Assembly: GCA_963811805.1 (NCBI GenBank)
Contig: CAWESU010000001.1
Span: 1,426,001 to 1,490,000, forward strand
Reading direction: 5' to 3'
Length of the DNA: 64,000 bases
DNA from: DAHUXN01 sp963811805
GTDB taxonomy: Bacteria > Acidobacteriota > Terriglobia > Acidiferrales > UBA7541
The translations under genes and the position numbers were made by a program. The stretch's first letter is position 1; every line of letters starts with the position of its first letter. The notes below the pieces were generated by a model. It ran no database searches. It was not told the DNA's origin and saw only the letters and a program-made list of their open reading frames with translations. This document shows positions 25,776 through 33,980 of the stretch, one piece after another.

Positions 25776-26333
25776 TCAGTTGCTCGCGGCCACCGACGCG
25801 GGACGCGCCGCAGCGCCCTTTTTCGGCGCCAGCAAGGCCAGCAGGATATTCGCTTCCATGCGCGGGCCAAATTCAATCAGCGCGTGTTCTTCGATTTCCT
25901 TCAGCAAGCGCGTCATCTTGGTGCGGCCCACGTCCTGATGTGCCATTTCGCGGCCGCGATGGAAAATCATCGCCTTGACCTTATAGCCTTTGCCCAGAAA
26001 ATCGATGATCTGATTTTTGCGCACCTGATAATCGTGTTCGGCGGTCGACGGCCGGAATTTAACTTCTTTAATCTGCGTGCCCTTCTGGTGCTTGCGCGTT
26101 TCGTGCGCTTTTTTGTTTTGCTCGTAGAGGAACTTGCCAAAATCGGCGATCTTGCACACCGGAGGCACGGCATTCGGGGAGATTTCGATCAGATCAAGCC
26201 CCGCATCGCGCGCCGCCTTCATGGCGTCGAAATACGTGAGGACGCCAAGCTGGTTGCCTTGCTCATCAATCACGCGCACTTCACGCGCGCGGATGCGTTC
26301 ATTCACCCGCGGTCCAAGACTACGCTCTGCGAT
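25776..26333 (-). CDS. infC: Translation initiation factor IF-3, likely ATC start
   Basis: 185 residues if begun at ATC (26333). IF-3 keeps 30S subunits apart and checks the start codon. Both domains are present: N-terminal RVNERIRAREVRVIDEQGNQLGV and C-terminal KEVKFRPSTAEHDYQVRKNQ with FHRGREMAHQDVG. A GTG at 26306 would start at the residues VNERI, losing the usual N-terminal tail. Nine codons upstream is ATC preceded by GGAGG with a seven-base gap, giving IAERSLGPRVNERI; no ATG, GTG or TTG is available in that stretch. E. coli uses ATT and Myxococcus ATC for infC, allowing IF-3 to repress its own synthesis. Confidence 0.93.
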   Translation of the reverse strand: MAERSLGPRVNERIRAREVRVIDEQGNQLGVLTYFDAMKAARDAGLDLIEISPNAVPPVCKIADFGKFLYEQNKKAHETRKHQKGTQIKEVKFRPSTAEHDYQVRKNQIIDFLGKGYKVKAMIFHRGREMAHQDVGRTKMTRLLKEIEEHALIEFGPRMEANILLALLAPKKGAAARPASVAASN

Positions 26334-26462
26334 AAACCCACCTCCAACAGGAACTACCGTCCAGGAGCCCTACAGAAATGCCCGCAGGGGGACGGGCTAT
26401 GAAGTATAGCACGAGTTCTTGACGGGCTCGCAAGTAGCCCGGGTGCGTTCACGGAAGGCGAA

Positions 26463-28400
26463 TCAGCTGCTTGTCTTGGCCTCGATTTCGGCGCGAAGTG
26501 CTGTGACGAATTGGTCGAGCGGCTGTGGACCCAGATCCCCTTTTGAGCGGTGCCGCACGGAAACCGAGCCGGATTCCGCCTCCTTGCCACCGACGATCAG
26601 CATGTAGGGAATCTTTTGCAGCTGGGCGTCACGGATTTTCGCCTGCAGCTTCTCGTTGCGATCGTCGAGGTGCACGCGGATACGCTCCTCCCGCAACCTC
26701 GCTTCCACCGACTTCGCGTACGCCGAAAATTTCTCGCTCAGGGGCAGGATGCTGGCTTGCACAGGAGCAAGCCAAGCGGGAAACGCGCCGGCGTAGTGCT
26801 CGATCAATATGCCGAAAAAACGCTCGACGGAGCCCAGCAGCGCGCGATGCACCATCAGCGGCTGATGGCGCGCACCATCTTCGCCGACGTATTCGAGCGC
26901 AAATCGTGCCGGCAGATTGAAATCGAACTGCACGGTGGTGAGCTGCCACGGCCGGCCAATCGCATCGATGAGCTTGACGTCGATTTTCGGGCCATAGAAC
27001 GCAGCTTCGCCTTGAATGCGCTTGAAGGGGACTTGCATGCGATTGAGCGTGTCGGAAAGCGCCGCGGTCGCGCGATTCCAGTCCTCCGCCTTGCCGGCAT
27101 AGTTCTCCGGATGCGCAGCGTCCCACTCGGAAAGCTCGACTTCGTAGCGATCGAATCCAAACGTTTTCATCACGGCGAAGGCAAAATCCAGGCAGCCTTC
27201 GACCTCCGATTCGATCTGGTCTGGGCGGCAGAAAATGTGCGAATCGTCCTGGGTGAACCCGCGCACGCGCAGCAGCCCATGCAGCACGCCGGAGCGTTCA
27301 TAACGGTAGACCGTGCCGAGCTCGGCGTAGCGCAGCGGCAAGTCACGATAGCTGCGCAGATGCGACTTATAAATCAAAATGTGGCCGGGGCAATTCATCG
27401 GCTTGATCTGGTAATCGGCCTTCTCAATCTCGATGGGACTGAACATGCTCTGCTGATAAAAGCCGGTGTGGCCGCTGGTTTTCCAAAGGTCCAGCCGCAT
27501 CACGTGCGGGGTGAAAACGAGATCGTAGCCGCGGCGCAGCAATTCGGCGCGCAACCAATCTTCGACAGTCGTGCGGATTAAGCCGCCCTTGGGATGCCAG
27601 AAAATCAGCCCGGGGCCGGCCTCTTCCTGAATGCTGAAGAGATCCAGCTCCGCGCCGAGCTTGCGATGATCGCGGCGCTTGGCTTCTTCGAGCTTGTGCA
27701 GGTACTCGTCGAGCTCGGGCTGCGTGTAGAAGCAAAGCGCGTAAATCCGCTGCATCTGCGGATTGCCTTCTTGGCCTTTCCAATACGCGCCCGCGACGTT
27801 CATCAATTTGAAGGCGCGAATACGCCCGGTGGACGGAATGTGCGGGCCCCGGCAGAAGTCGATGAATTTCCCCGTGGTGTAAAACGACACCATCGGCTCG
27901 ATGGCTTTCTCCTTGACCAGTTCACATTTGAATTCCTGCTTTGACTCGCGATAAAGCTTGATCGCCTCTGGCTTCGCCAGGAGCTTGCGCTCGTTCGGAA
28001 TATTCTGCGAGGCTAGCTCGTGCATTTTTTTCTCGATGCGCTCCAAGTCTTCGGGAGTAAACGGTTCGTCGCGGAGGAATTCGTAGAAAAAGCCGTTATC
28101 GATAGGAGGGCCGACGCCAAGCTTCACGTTGGGAAAAAGCTCGATCACCGCCGCGGCGAGCAGATGCGCGGCCGAGTGGCGCAGAACTTGAATCGCCTCC
28201 GGATCTTTTGGAGTGAGAATCGCGAGCGATGTGCTTTCTTCGAGCGGACGCGAGAGGTCCCACAATTGGCCATCCACTCGCGCTACCAGGGCTTCTTTCT
28301 CGAGACGCGGCGAAATTTGCCGCGCGATTTCCGCGGGCGTGGTGCCGCTGGCCACTTCGCGCTTGGCTCCGTCCGGCAACGTGATTTCGATGGTGCTCAT
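26463..28400 (-). CDS. thrS: Threonyl-tRNA synthetase
   Basis: 645 residues, full length. In order: an N-terminal TGS domain (ITLPDGAKREVASGTTPAEIA); the editing domain with HSAAH and CRGPH ligands, which removes mischarged serine; the class II catalytic core with the zinc Cys in KPMNCPGH, motif 2 (TVYRYERSGVLHGLLRVRGFTQDDSHIF) and motif 3 (GSVERFFGILIEHY); and the C-terminal anticodon-binding domain. It heads the minus-strand operon thrS-infC-rpmI-rplT-pheS-pheT. No T-box leader motif is visible upstream. Confidence 0.97.
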   Translation of the reverse strand: MSTIEITLPDGAKREVASGTTPAEIARQISPRLEKEALVARVDGQLWDLSRPLEESTSLAILTPKDPEAIQVLRHSAAHLLAAAVIELFPNVKLGVGPPIDNGFFYEFLRDEPFTPEDLERIEKKMHELASQNIPNERKLLAKPEAIKLYRESKQEFKCELVKEKAIEPMVSFYTTGKFIDFCRGPHIPSTGRIRAFKLMNVAGAYWKGQEGNPQMQRIYALCFYTQPELDEYLHKLEEAKRRDHRKLGAELDLFSIQEEAGPGLIFWHPKGGLIRTTVEDWLRAELLRRGYDLVFTPHVMRLDLWKTSGHTGFYQQSMFSPIEIEKADYQIKPMNCPGHILIYKSHLRSYRDLPLRYAELGTVYRYERSGVLHGLLRVRGFTQDDSHIFCRPDQIESEVEGCLDFAFAVMKTFGFDRYEVELSEWDAAHPENYAGKAEDWNRATAALSDTLNRMQVPFKRIQGEAAFYGPKIDVKLIDAIGRPWQLTTVQFDFNLPARFALEYVGEDGARHQPLMVHRALLGSVERFFGILIEHYAGAFPAWLAPVQASILPLSEKFSAYAKSVEARLREERIRVHLDDRNEKLQAKIRDAQLQKIPYMLIVGGKEAESGSVSVRHRSKGDLGPQPLDQFVTALRAEIEAKTSS

Positions 28401-28525
28401 CGTCGTTTCGCTTGGGGCTGAGAAGCTACACTACACCCAAGTCCCGCAGCATTCTCAGGGAACATCTAGCTTACTGGCCGCGTGTTGGGAGGTCAAGAAT
28501 GGGTTATGAGACGCGCGGCACCGGA

Positions 28526-28876
28526 TTAGAAACGGGTTTCGTCCGTTGATGCGTTGCCGCCGGCGGATTCGCTACCCAGGTCCGCGAGAAGAATTTCCTG
28601 ACCTTCAATCAATGGGAAACCTTTGGACGCGGACATAACCTTCGCGAGGGCCTGATAGAAATAAAAATTCTGCTCGCCAGCCTGCAGGTCCTCGATGGAG
28701 TTCCAAATGGACATAACCCGCACATCGACCGAGGATGAACTGGTGCCGCCGTGCAGGGCCAGAAGCGCGCGAAAACCCTTTTGCTGCCGCGCGTGCGGGA
28801 TCGCGGATTGCAGAGCCGAGAGGAACTGCGGAAGCTGGTCGGGCACAATGTGAAATTGCGTTACGCGGGCATACAT
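28526..28876 (-). CDS. Small ABM-like (dimeric alpha-beta barrel) protein
   Basis: 116 residues from ATG 28876, which has GGAG six bases upstream; a TTG at 28888 is less likely. The pattern YARVTQFHIVPDQLPQFLSAL, then FRALLALHGG and VMSIWNSIEDLQAGE, is that of antibiotic-biosynthesis-monooxygenase-type domains, which act as small dimeric oxygenases or stress proteins. No catalytic residue can be assigned. The acidic Gly/Ser-rich tail is probably disordered. The gene stands alone, upstream of thrS on the same strand. Confidence 0.65.
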   Translation of the reverse strand: MYARVTQFHIVPDQLPQFLSALQSAIPHARQQKGFRALLALHGGTSSSSVDVRVMSIWNSIEDLQAGEQNFYFYQALAKVMSASKGFPLIEGQEILLADLGSESAGGNASTDETRF

Positions 28877-29088
28877 GGTCTTCTCCAAGGCTGGGACAAA
28901 TCTTCGGGAACAGATGCGCGCTTAGCCTACGCCGTTCACGCTCTGTCGTAAAGGGAGGGCGGTTTCGCGGGAGCCTCTCTTTCTGGCCGCCTCAAGATGC
29001 TCCCGGCAATTGTCATTTTCGCCGCTGCACGCGCTGCGGCCCTTGTCCACAGGCAATAATGCTTCTAAGGTTGCAGTAAGGCGCCTCC

Positions 29089-29784
29089 TTGGGAACATAC
29101 CTCATCGGGCCATTTCTCGCACTTCTCCCGGCACCCTGGCGAGCTGGATGTATCGGCGAACTGTACGTGGATTGGCCGCGGGCGACAGCAGTCTCGGGTC
29201 TCGTCGAAGGGTTTGGCGCGTTGGCGCTGCTGATCGTCTGGTATTCGGTCTTTGTCACAAGATATGGCGGGGTGCTCGGCGCAGCCGGTGGCGATTACGG
29301 TGGCTTCCTAGGATTGTTTTTGTTGGGGCTTCATCCACTCACATGGCTGATCTGTTATTTCGGGTGCGAAGGCCTGGTGCGGTTCTTGGGCGCCGTTGTG
29401 ACGGGAGAAAGTTGCGCTACCCTGCCGCTTGTGCTTGTTGCCTCGGTCGTCGCTTACGCGAAGCGCGCTCCGCGCGGCAGACCGGTTCCCGATGAAGTGA
29501 TTTCTCGCACCGATCAGTACGATTTGGAAGTTGCTTCATGGTGTCCCAAGGATCATTGGAAGTACCCGCTGACCCTCCGCTACGGCGAGCAATTCTACCA
29601 GGTGGTCACCGCGGAGCTTCGCCCGGGTTCCTCGCGGCCGTACGTTTATTTCCTGCGGCGCCTTCCTGCGAACGAAATCATCAAAGGCCTGGAGGATTAT
29701 GATCCCAATGGCGCACTTCCCGAAGAAACGCCAAGTTTTCTCGCGACCCTGTTCGCCGAGTTGCGGCGTCCATGGTCGAAGTAG
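29089..29784 (+). CDS. Hypothetical membrane protein (231 aa)
   Basis: Unrecognised. TTG start at 29089 with AAGG seven bases upstream. The N-terminal 125 residues hold three to four hydrophobic segments (MGTYLIGPFLALL, FGALALLIVWYSVFV, GGFLGLFLLGLHPLTWLICY, LPLVLVASVVAYA). The C-terminal 100 residues form a soluble, probably cytoplasmic domain with YPLTLRYGEQFYQVV and RPYVYFLRRLPANEIIKGLEDYDP. That tail reads like a short beta-rich domain that might bind a partner. It converges with the next gene, with 14 bases between stops. Confidence 0.6.
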   Translation: MGTYLIGPFLALLPAPWRAGCIGELYVDWPRATAVSGLVEGFGALALLIVWYSVFVTRYGGVLGAAGGDYGGFLGLFLLGLHPLTWLICYFGCEGLVRFLGAVVTGESCATLPLVLVASVVAYAKRAPRGRPVPDEVISRTDQYDLEVASWCPKDHWKYPLTLRYGEQFYQVVTAELRPGSSRPYVYFLRRLPANEIIKGLEDYDPNGALPEETPSFLATLFAELRRPWSK

Positions 29785-29798
29785 TCTCGCCAGAGTGC

Positions 29799-30743
29799 TT
29801 AGGGATCGGTCAAAATTCCGCAGCAGTGCGCCAAGTTGTTTCGCGCTTCAGCAAGAGCGTCTTCCGGGCCGCCCAGGAATGCGTAGCGCGTGCTCAAAGT
29901 CACATCGCGCATCGCGAACGAAAATAGAAACTTTCTGCCGGAAATATCGTATTGATCTAGTGTGGGCTCCCAGATGCCGGGCGCGGCGGGAGCTTGTTCC
30001 ATGTGGAACCGGCCGCCGCTGTAAATCTTGCCGAACACGCCGCCACCGACGCTGATGTCGCGAATGATCGTCGCGTCGATGGAAACGACTTGGGCCGCTT
30101 CTGAGTCGATCCAGGCGATGGCGCGGGCGTGGGTTAGCCAGTCGGTCCTATCGCCGCGAGGAGCGTAGTTGGGATTTGGGTCCAACTGGAGTTTTTCGAC
30201 GATGCGCCCGTCGCGGATTTCGCGCCCAAGCCAGGTAATCTGGTAAGCGCTAAGTACGTTATTGACAAAACGGGCTTGCTCTTGTCGTCTTTTCTGTTGT
30301 TTCGCGACCACGGCAATTTCTCGTGGGTCGTCGGGGTGGACGGCGACTTCGAGGACGCCCTCCCAGTCGCGCAACTGGCGCTGATATAGGGCCGCTGGGA
30401 CGTGAGCGCCGTTTTCGCTTATGAGCAGTCTGAGCGTGCCGCTGCCGGTGGGGACAACGCGGTAGGTTTTTTCGTCCGTCACGGGCCCATTGAGACTGCC
30501 GGCGTGAGTCACGTTGCGCTCGGTTCGCTCGAAGGAGTCGAGCGCGGCATCGTCGCGATGCTGATTGGCGATGGTTCGCAATAGCAGTTCGTGGACTTGT
30601 TCGGGGGTAAGCGGAGTTTGGTCCGGCGCGGCGGACTGAGCCACCGAGGCGCGCGCTCTGGCAGCACGCAGGTGAAGGGGCACCACGCACAGTGCGGCGA
30701 GCGCGGTGAAAGAGAGGGCGGCGACTTGGATCCAATTCTTCAC
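29799..30743 (-). CDS. Secreted hypothetical protein (314 aa)
   Basis: A signal peptide covers about residues 1-27 (IQVAALSFTALAALCVVPL). A Thr/Pro linker and a helical region with LTPEQVHELLLRTIANQ follow. The remainder is beta-rich (YRVVPTGSGTLRLLISENG, ISGRKFLFSFAMRDVTLSTRY), which would suit a LolA/LolB-like or lipoprotein-sorting-type half barrel common in secreted acidobacterial proteins. This is a fold guess only. The codons for FHMEQ create a chance parS-like string (see rejected items). Confidence 0.6.
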   Translation of the reverse strand: MKNWIQVAALSFTALAALCVVPLHLRAARARASVAQSAAPDQTPLTPEQVHELLLRTIANQHRDDAALDSFERTERNVTHAGSLNGPVTDEKTYRVVPTGSGTLRLLISENGAHVPAALYQRQLRDWEGVLEVAVHPDDPREIAVVAKQQKRRQEQARFVNNVLSAYQITWLGREIRDGRIVEKLQLDPNPNYAPRGDRTDWLTHARAIAWIDSEAAQVVSIDATIIRDISVGGGVFGKIYSGGRFHMEQAPAAPGIWEPTLDQYDISGRKFLFSFAMRDVTLSTRYAFLGGPEDALAEARNNLAHCCGILTDP

Positions 30744-30923
30744 GGCTCAGATTTATATATGTGGATTCCGGCGGGCGGCTCCCGGTTGCTAAGTTTGCGC
30801 AACAATCGAATTGTAGCGTTTTTTTATGAGCGTGTTTTGCGCATTGCCAACCGAGTGGCGAGAATGTCATCCTGCAACGAGGGAGTCTCGGCGAATTAGA
30901 ACGTTTTCCAAGTGGGAATAAGA

Positions 30924-32198
30924 ATGCACATGCCAAGCGATCCGAAACTGAGACTGGGCTTCCGGCAGACTTTGATTAGCGTGCGCGAAGCTACGTGGCT
31001 TGCGCTGGATACGCTGCGCACACATAAACTGCGCACCTTCCTGACGCTGCTTGGCGTAATTCTTGCGGTGACCACACTCGTTTCCGTGATGAGCGTGCTG
31101 AACGGACTGAACCTCTACGTCTCGACGAAGATCGCCAACCTCGGCTCGAACGTGTTCATCCTCGATAAGTACGGCATCATCACCAGCTATGAGGGATTTC
31201 TGAAAGCCCAGAAGCGCCCAACTTTGCGGATGTCCGACTACTACGCCATGAAAGAGGATTTGCGCTATGCCCGAAACGTTGCCGGCGAAGAGAGCACCAG
31301 CGCCGACGTTCATAATGGGCGGCAAATCGACGAAGACGTGAACCTGCTGGGGGCGACTCCCGAATTCACCCAGGTCGAGAATTTTGACATCGCAGTAGGG
31401 CGCGAATTCACCGAAGAGGACGAGGCCCACCGCGCCGCCATTTGCTTCATAGGTCACGACGTCGCGGGCCAGCTTTTCCCCTCGATGGATCCAGTCGGCC
31501 GGGAAATTCGCGTCGGCGAAGAGCAGTATCAAATTGTGGGCGTGGCCAAAGCTCTTGGGACGGTGCTGGGCCAATCACAGGACAATTTTGTGATGATCCC
31601 TCTTTCCACCTACCGCGAGGTCTGGGCGCAGCAGGAAGACTCCGTAACAATTTTTATTCAGGCAATCAGCACCGATGCAATACCAGCCGCCCTTGACGAG
31701 GCGCGGGTGCTCCTTCGCGCGCGGCACCATCAGCGGTATCAGGACGCGGACGATTTTGGCATCATTGAATCCTCGTCGATCACTGATTTATGGAAGAAGC
31801 TGACCACCAACATATTTGGCATTGCGATATGGCTGACCAGCGTTTTTCTGGTGGTCGGCGGCATTGTGATCATGAATATCATGCTCGCCAGCGTGACGGA
31901 GCGGACGCGTGAAATTGGAGTGCGCAAGTCGCTCGGCGCGCGACGGCGAGACATTGTGCTGCAATTTCTGATGGAATCTTCCACTCTGGCCGCGGCCGGA
32001 GGAGCCATGGGCGTCATTTTTGCGGAAGGAGTTACGATGCTCGTTCGCGCCACCACGCCGATGCCTATGTCCATACCCATCTACTCGATTCTGATTGCCC
32101 TGCTGCTTTCGTCCGCGGTGGGACTGTTCTTTGGCATCTATCCGGCGGTGCGAGCGTCGCGCCTGGACCCGATTGAAGCGTTGCGAGCGGAGACGTAG
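30924..32198 (+). CDS. MacB/FtsX-type ABC transporter permease
   Basis: 424 residues from ATG 30924 (GGGA about seven bases upstream). Architecture: one membrane helix near residues 36-60 (FLTLLGVILAVTTLVSVMSV), a MacB-like periplasmic core of about 220 residues, then three helices with the FtsX signature (VGGIVIMNIMLASVTERTREIGVRKSLGARRRDI) and the tail YPAVRASRLDPIEALRAE. These permeases work by mechanotransmission driven by a separate ATPase, moving lipids, peptides or drugs. No ATPase gene is adjacent; the partner permease follows after nine bases. Confidence 0.9.
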   Translation: MHMPSDPKLRLGFRQTLISVREATWLALDTLRTHKLRTFLTLLGVILAVTTLVSVMSVLNGLNLYVSTKIANLGSNVFILDKYGIITSYEGFLKAQKRPTLRMSDYYAMKEDLRYARNVAGEESTSADVHNGRQIDEDVNLLGATPEFTQVENFDIAVGREFTEEDEAHRAAICFIGHDVAGQLFPSMDPVGREIRVGEEQYQIVGVAKALGTVLGQSQDNFVMIPLSTYREVWAQQEDSVTIFIQAISTDAIPAALDEARVLLRARHHQRYQDADDFGIIESSSITDLWKKLTTNIFGIAIWLTSVFLVVGGIVIMNIMLASVTERTREIGVRKSLGARRRDIVLQFLMESSTLAAAGGAMGVIFAEGVTMLVRATTPMPMSIPIYSILIALLLSSAVGLFFGIYPAVRASRLDPIEALRAET

Positions 32199-32207
32199 GA
32201 GCGTGCG

Positions 32208-33449
32208 GTGAAGCAAGACATAAAGGAAAATCTGGCGCTGGCGTTCGACACGTTGCGCTCGCACAAGACTCGCAGCTTGCTTGCCGTTCTGGGCGTGGTG
32301 ATTGGCGTCGGAGTGATCATTGTGGTCGCTTCGCTCATCACCGGATTCAAGTCCACCATTGCCGAAGAAATTGCTGGATTCGGTGCGAACACCGCTTGGG
32401 TCGCCCGGTACGATCAGGGTCCGCGCCTGGCGCACTTGCCGGCAAACGAGCGCACGCGCCCTCCGTTGACGCTCGACGAGGGCCTCGGACTGCTTTCTCA
32501 GTGCCCGGCCATCAAGGAAGTTGCGATTTCGGTCTACCAGTGGCAGGACGACCACATGGCCACCTATGGCAGGAATCAAGTCGACGCCCTGGATATGAGC
32601 GGCACGTCCCCTTCCTACATGGAAGTCTACGGCAACGCCAATCTGCAAGCGGGGCGCTTTTTCACGGATGCGGAAAACGTGGGTCGCGCGAAAGTAGTCG
32701 TCTTCGGTGAAGACGCCGCCAAGGCGCTCTTCCCTAGCGTGCAGGATGCCGTCGGCAAGACCGTCAGCCTGGACGGCTCCGATTTTCGCGTCATCGGCGT
32801 TTTTCAGACGCCGCAGGGTGGATTTGGCTTTGGGAGCGAAGACAAGCGGGCCATCGTTCCTTACAACACGCTGCATGAGATGTATCCGCAGGCTCTCGAT
32901 AATGGCTATCGGTTCGTTGCGTATTCGGGCCAACTCGACGAGGCCGTGGACGAAGCCCGCGGCGTGCTGAGACGAGAGCGCAAGGTGCCTTACAACGCGC
33001 CCGACAGCTTCTCAATCACCACGCAGGTTCAGCAAGAGGAACAGTTCAACCAGATCATCGGCGGCGTGGCGCTGGTGCTGATCGTTCTCAGCTCGATCGG
33101 CCTACTGATTGGTGGCGTCGGGGTGATGAACATCATGCTGGTCAGCGTCACCGAGCGCACCCGCGAAATTGGCGTGCGAAAAGCGATTGGCGCGCGCAGC
33201 CGCGACATTACCTGGCAATTCTTGTTCGAAGCGATGACCCTCACAGGCGCCGGCGGGGTTCTCGGCGTTGCGTTTTTCAGCGGACTTGCCATGCTGATCC
33301 CGCGTATCACTTCGATGAAGGCATCCGTTCCGATTTGGGCGGTGATCGTCGGAATTGCCGTGTCCGTGGGCATCGGGCTCATCTTCGGAGTGTGGCCGGC
33401 GGTGAAGGCGGCGAAGCTCGATCCCATCGAAGCGTTGCGCTACGAATAA
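32208..33449 (+). CDS. MacB/FtsX-type ABC transporter permease, second copy
   Basis: 413 residues from GTG 32208 (GGAGC just upstream). Same plan as the preceding gene: first helix with TRSLLAVLGVVIGVGVIIVVASL, a periplasmic core, then GGVGVMNIMLVSVTERTREIGVRKAIGARSRDI and three helices, ending in AVKAAKLDPIEALRYE. The two proteins are clearly homologous and probably form a heterodimer. The ATPase must be encoded elsewhere. The gene is followed by a long non-coding region before nrdJ. Confidence 0.9.
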   Translation: MKQDIKENLALAFDTLRSHKTRSLLAVLGVVIGVGVIIVVASLITGFKSTIAEEIAGFGANTAWVARYDQGPRLAHLPANERTRPPLTLDEGLGLLSQCPAIKEVAISVYQWQDDHMATYGRNQVDALDMSGTSPSYMEVYGNANLQAGRFFTDAENVGRAKVVVFGEDAAKALFPSVQDAVGKTVSLDGSDFRVIGVFQTPQGGFGFGSEDKRAIVPYNTLHEMYPQALDNGYRFVAYSGQLDEAVDEARGVLRRERKVPYNAPDSFSITTQVQQEEQFNQIIGGVALVLIVLSSIGLLIGGVGVMNIMLVSVTERTREIGVRKAIGARSRDITWQFLFEAMTLTGAGGVLGVAFFSGLAMLIPRITSMKASVPIWAVIVGIAVSVGIGLIFGVWPAVKAAKLDPIEALRYE

Positions 33450-33980
33450 TCCTGCTGCGAAGACCCTCGCTGATCCTTTTGGTCGTCTTGTTGCAAATGC
33501 GCGCTATACCACCACCCATAGACAAATTGGACACTCTAACCCAAATATTTTGTGGTCGAGTTGCGATTTTCTCTTGACACGTTTTCCACAACCCAGTAAA
33601 ACTCTCGCCAGATTCCGGGGGGAACGAGGATCAGGCTCGCACGTAAGGGGCTCGAGACGAATCTACGGCGCCCGACCGGGTCATAATCGCCGACATTAGG
33701 GCTGAACGCCCGAGCGCAATCGCAATGTAAAATGTGCGAGAGGGCGGAGCTTTTCTTTTTGGCGGTTTTTCACAGGGGGAAAAGTTTTCCACCGGTGAGC
33801 CGATTGTGCCTTGCTCAATCGCGGAGCTAGACTTAGGCCCCTTTTGAATCGCGCGGCGCTTTGCCTGCCCCTTCTACGCCGCGAGCCGGGCCCCGAGAGG
33901 TGCGGTATAATAGGTATATCGCCTCCCTCGGCCGGCAAAATAGTACTTAGCGGCAGGACTGCCTGCGCGGAGGCGGATAT
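33450..33980 (+). other. Long non-coding leader region of nrdJ
   Basis: 531 bases with no supportable gene. Contents seen: a sigma-70-like promoter with a DnaA-box-like spacer (33574-33602); a second TTTTCCAC run near 33787; an isolated TATAAT at 33904-33909 without a matching -35; and a small hairpin GGCAG-GA-CTGCC near 33953, close to the nrdJ start. I looked for a cobalamin riboswitch and did not find its conserved box. Confidence 0.5.
33574..33602 (+). promoter_or_regulatory. Candidate promoter with DnaA-box-like spacer
   Basis: TTGACA (33574-33579), 17 bases, TAAAAC (33597-33602). The spacer contains TTTTCCACA (33582-33590), one base from the DnaA-box consensus. It would give a leader of about 370 bases to nrdJ. 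Confidence 0.4.

Noticed and set aside
28401..28525. T-box or other leader before thrS
   Set aside because: No T-box motif or specifier-like stem is visible; only a short plain spacer.
29995..30010. parS-like string TGTTCCATGTGGAACC
   Set aside because: It lies inside a coding sequence, the CACGTG core is CATGTG, and the last base also differs; ParB sites tolerate little change in that core.
33540..33555. Possible NrdR box CCCAAATATTTTGTGG before nrdJ
   Set aside because: Only 11 of 16 positions fit the usual consensus, the left half is poor, and no second box is found at the expected spacing.
33603..33980. Cobalamin riboswitch before the B12-dependent reductase gene
   Set aside because: The conserved B12-box motif was not found on reading the leader.
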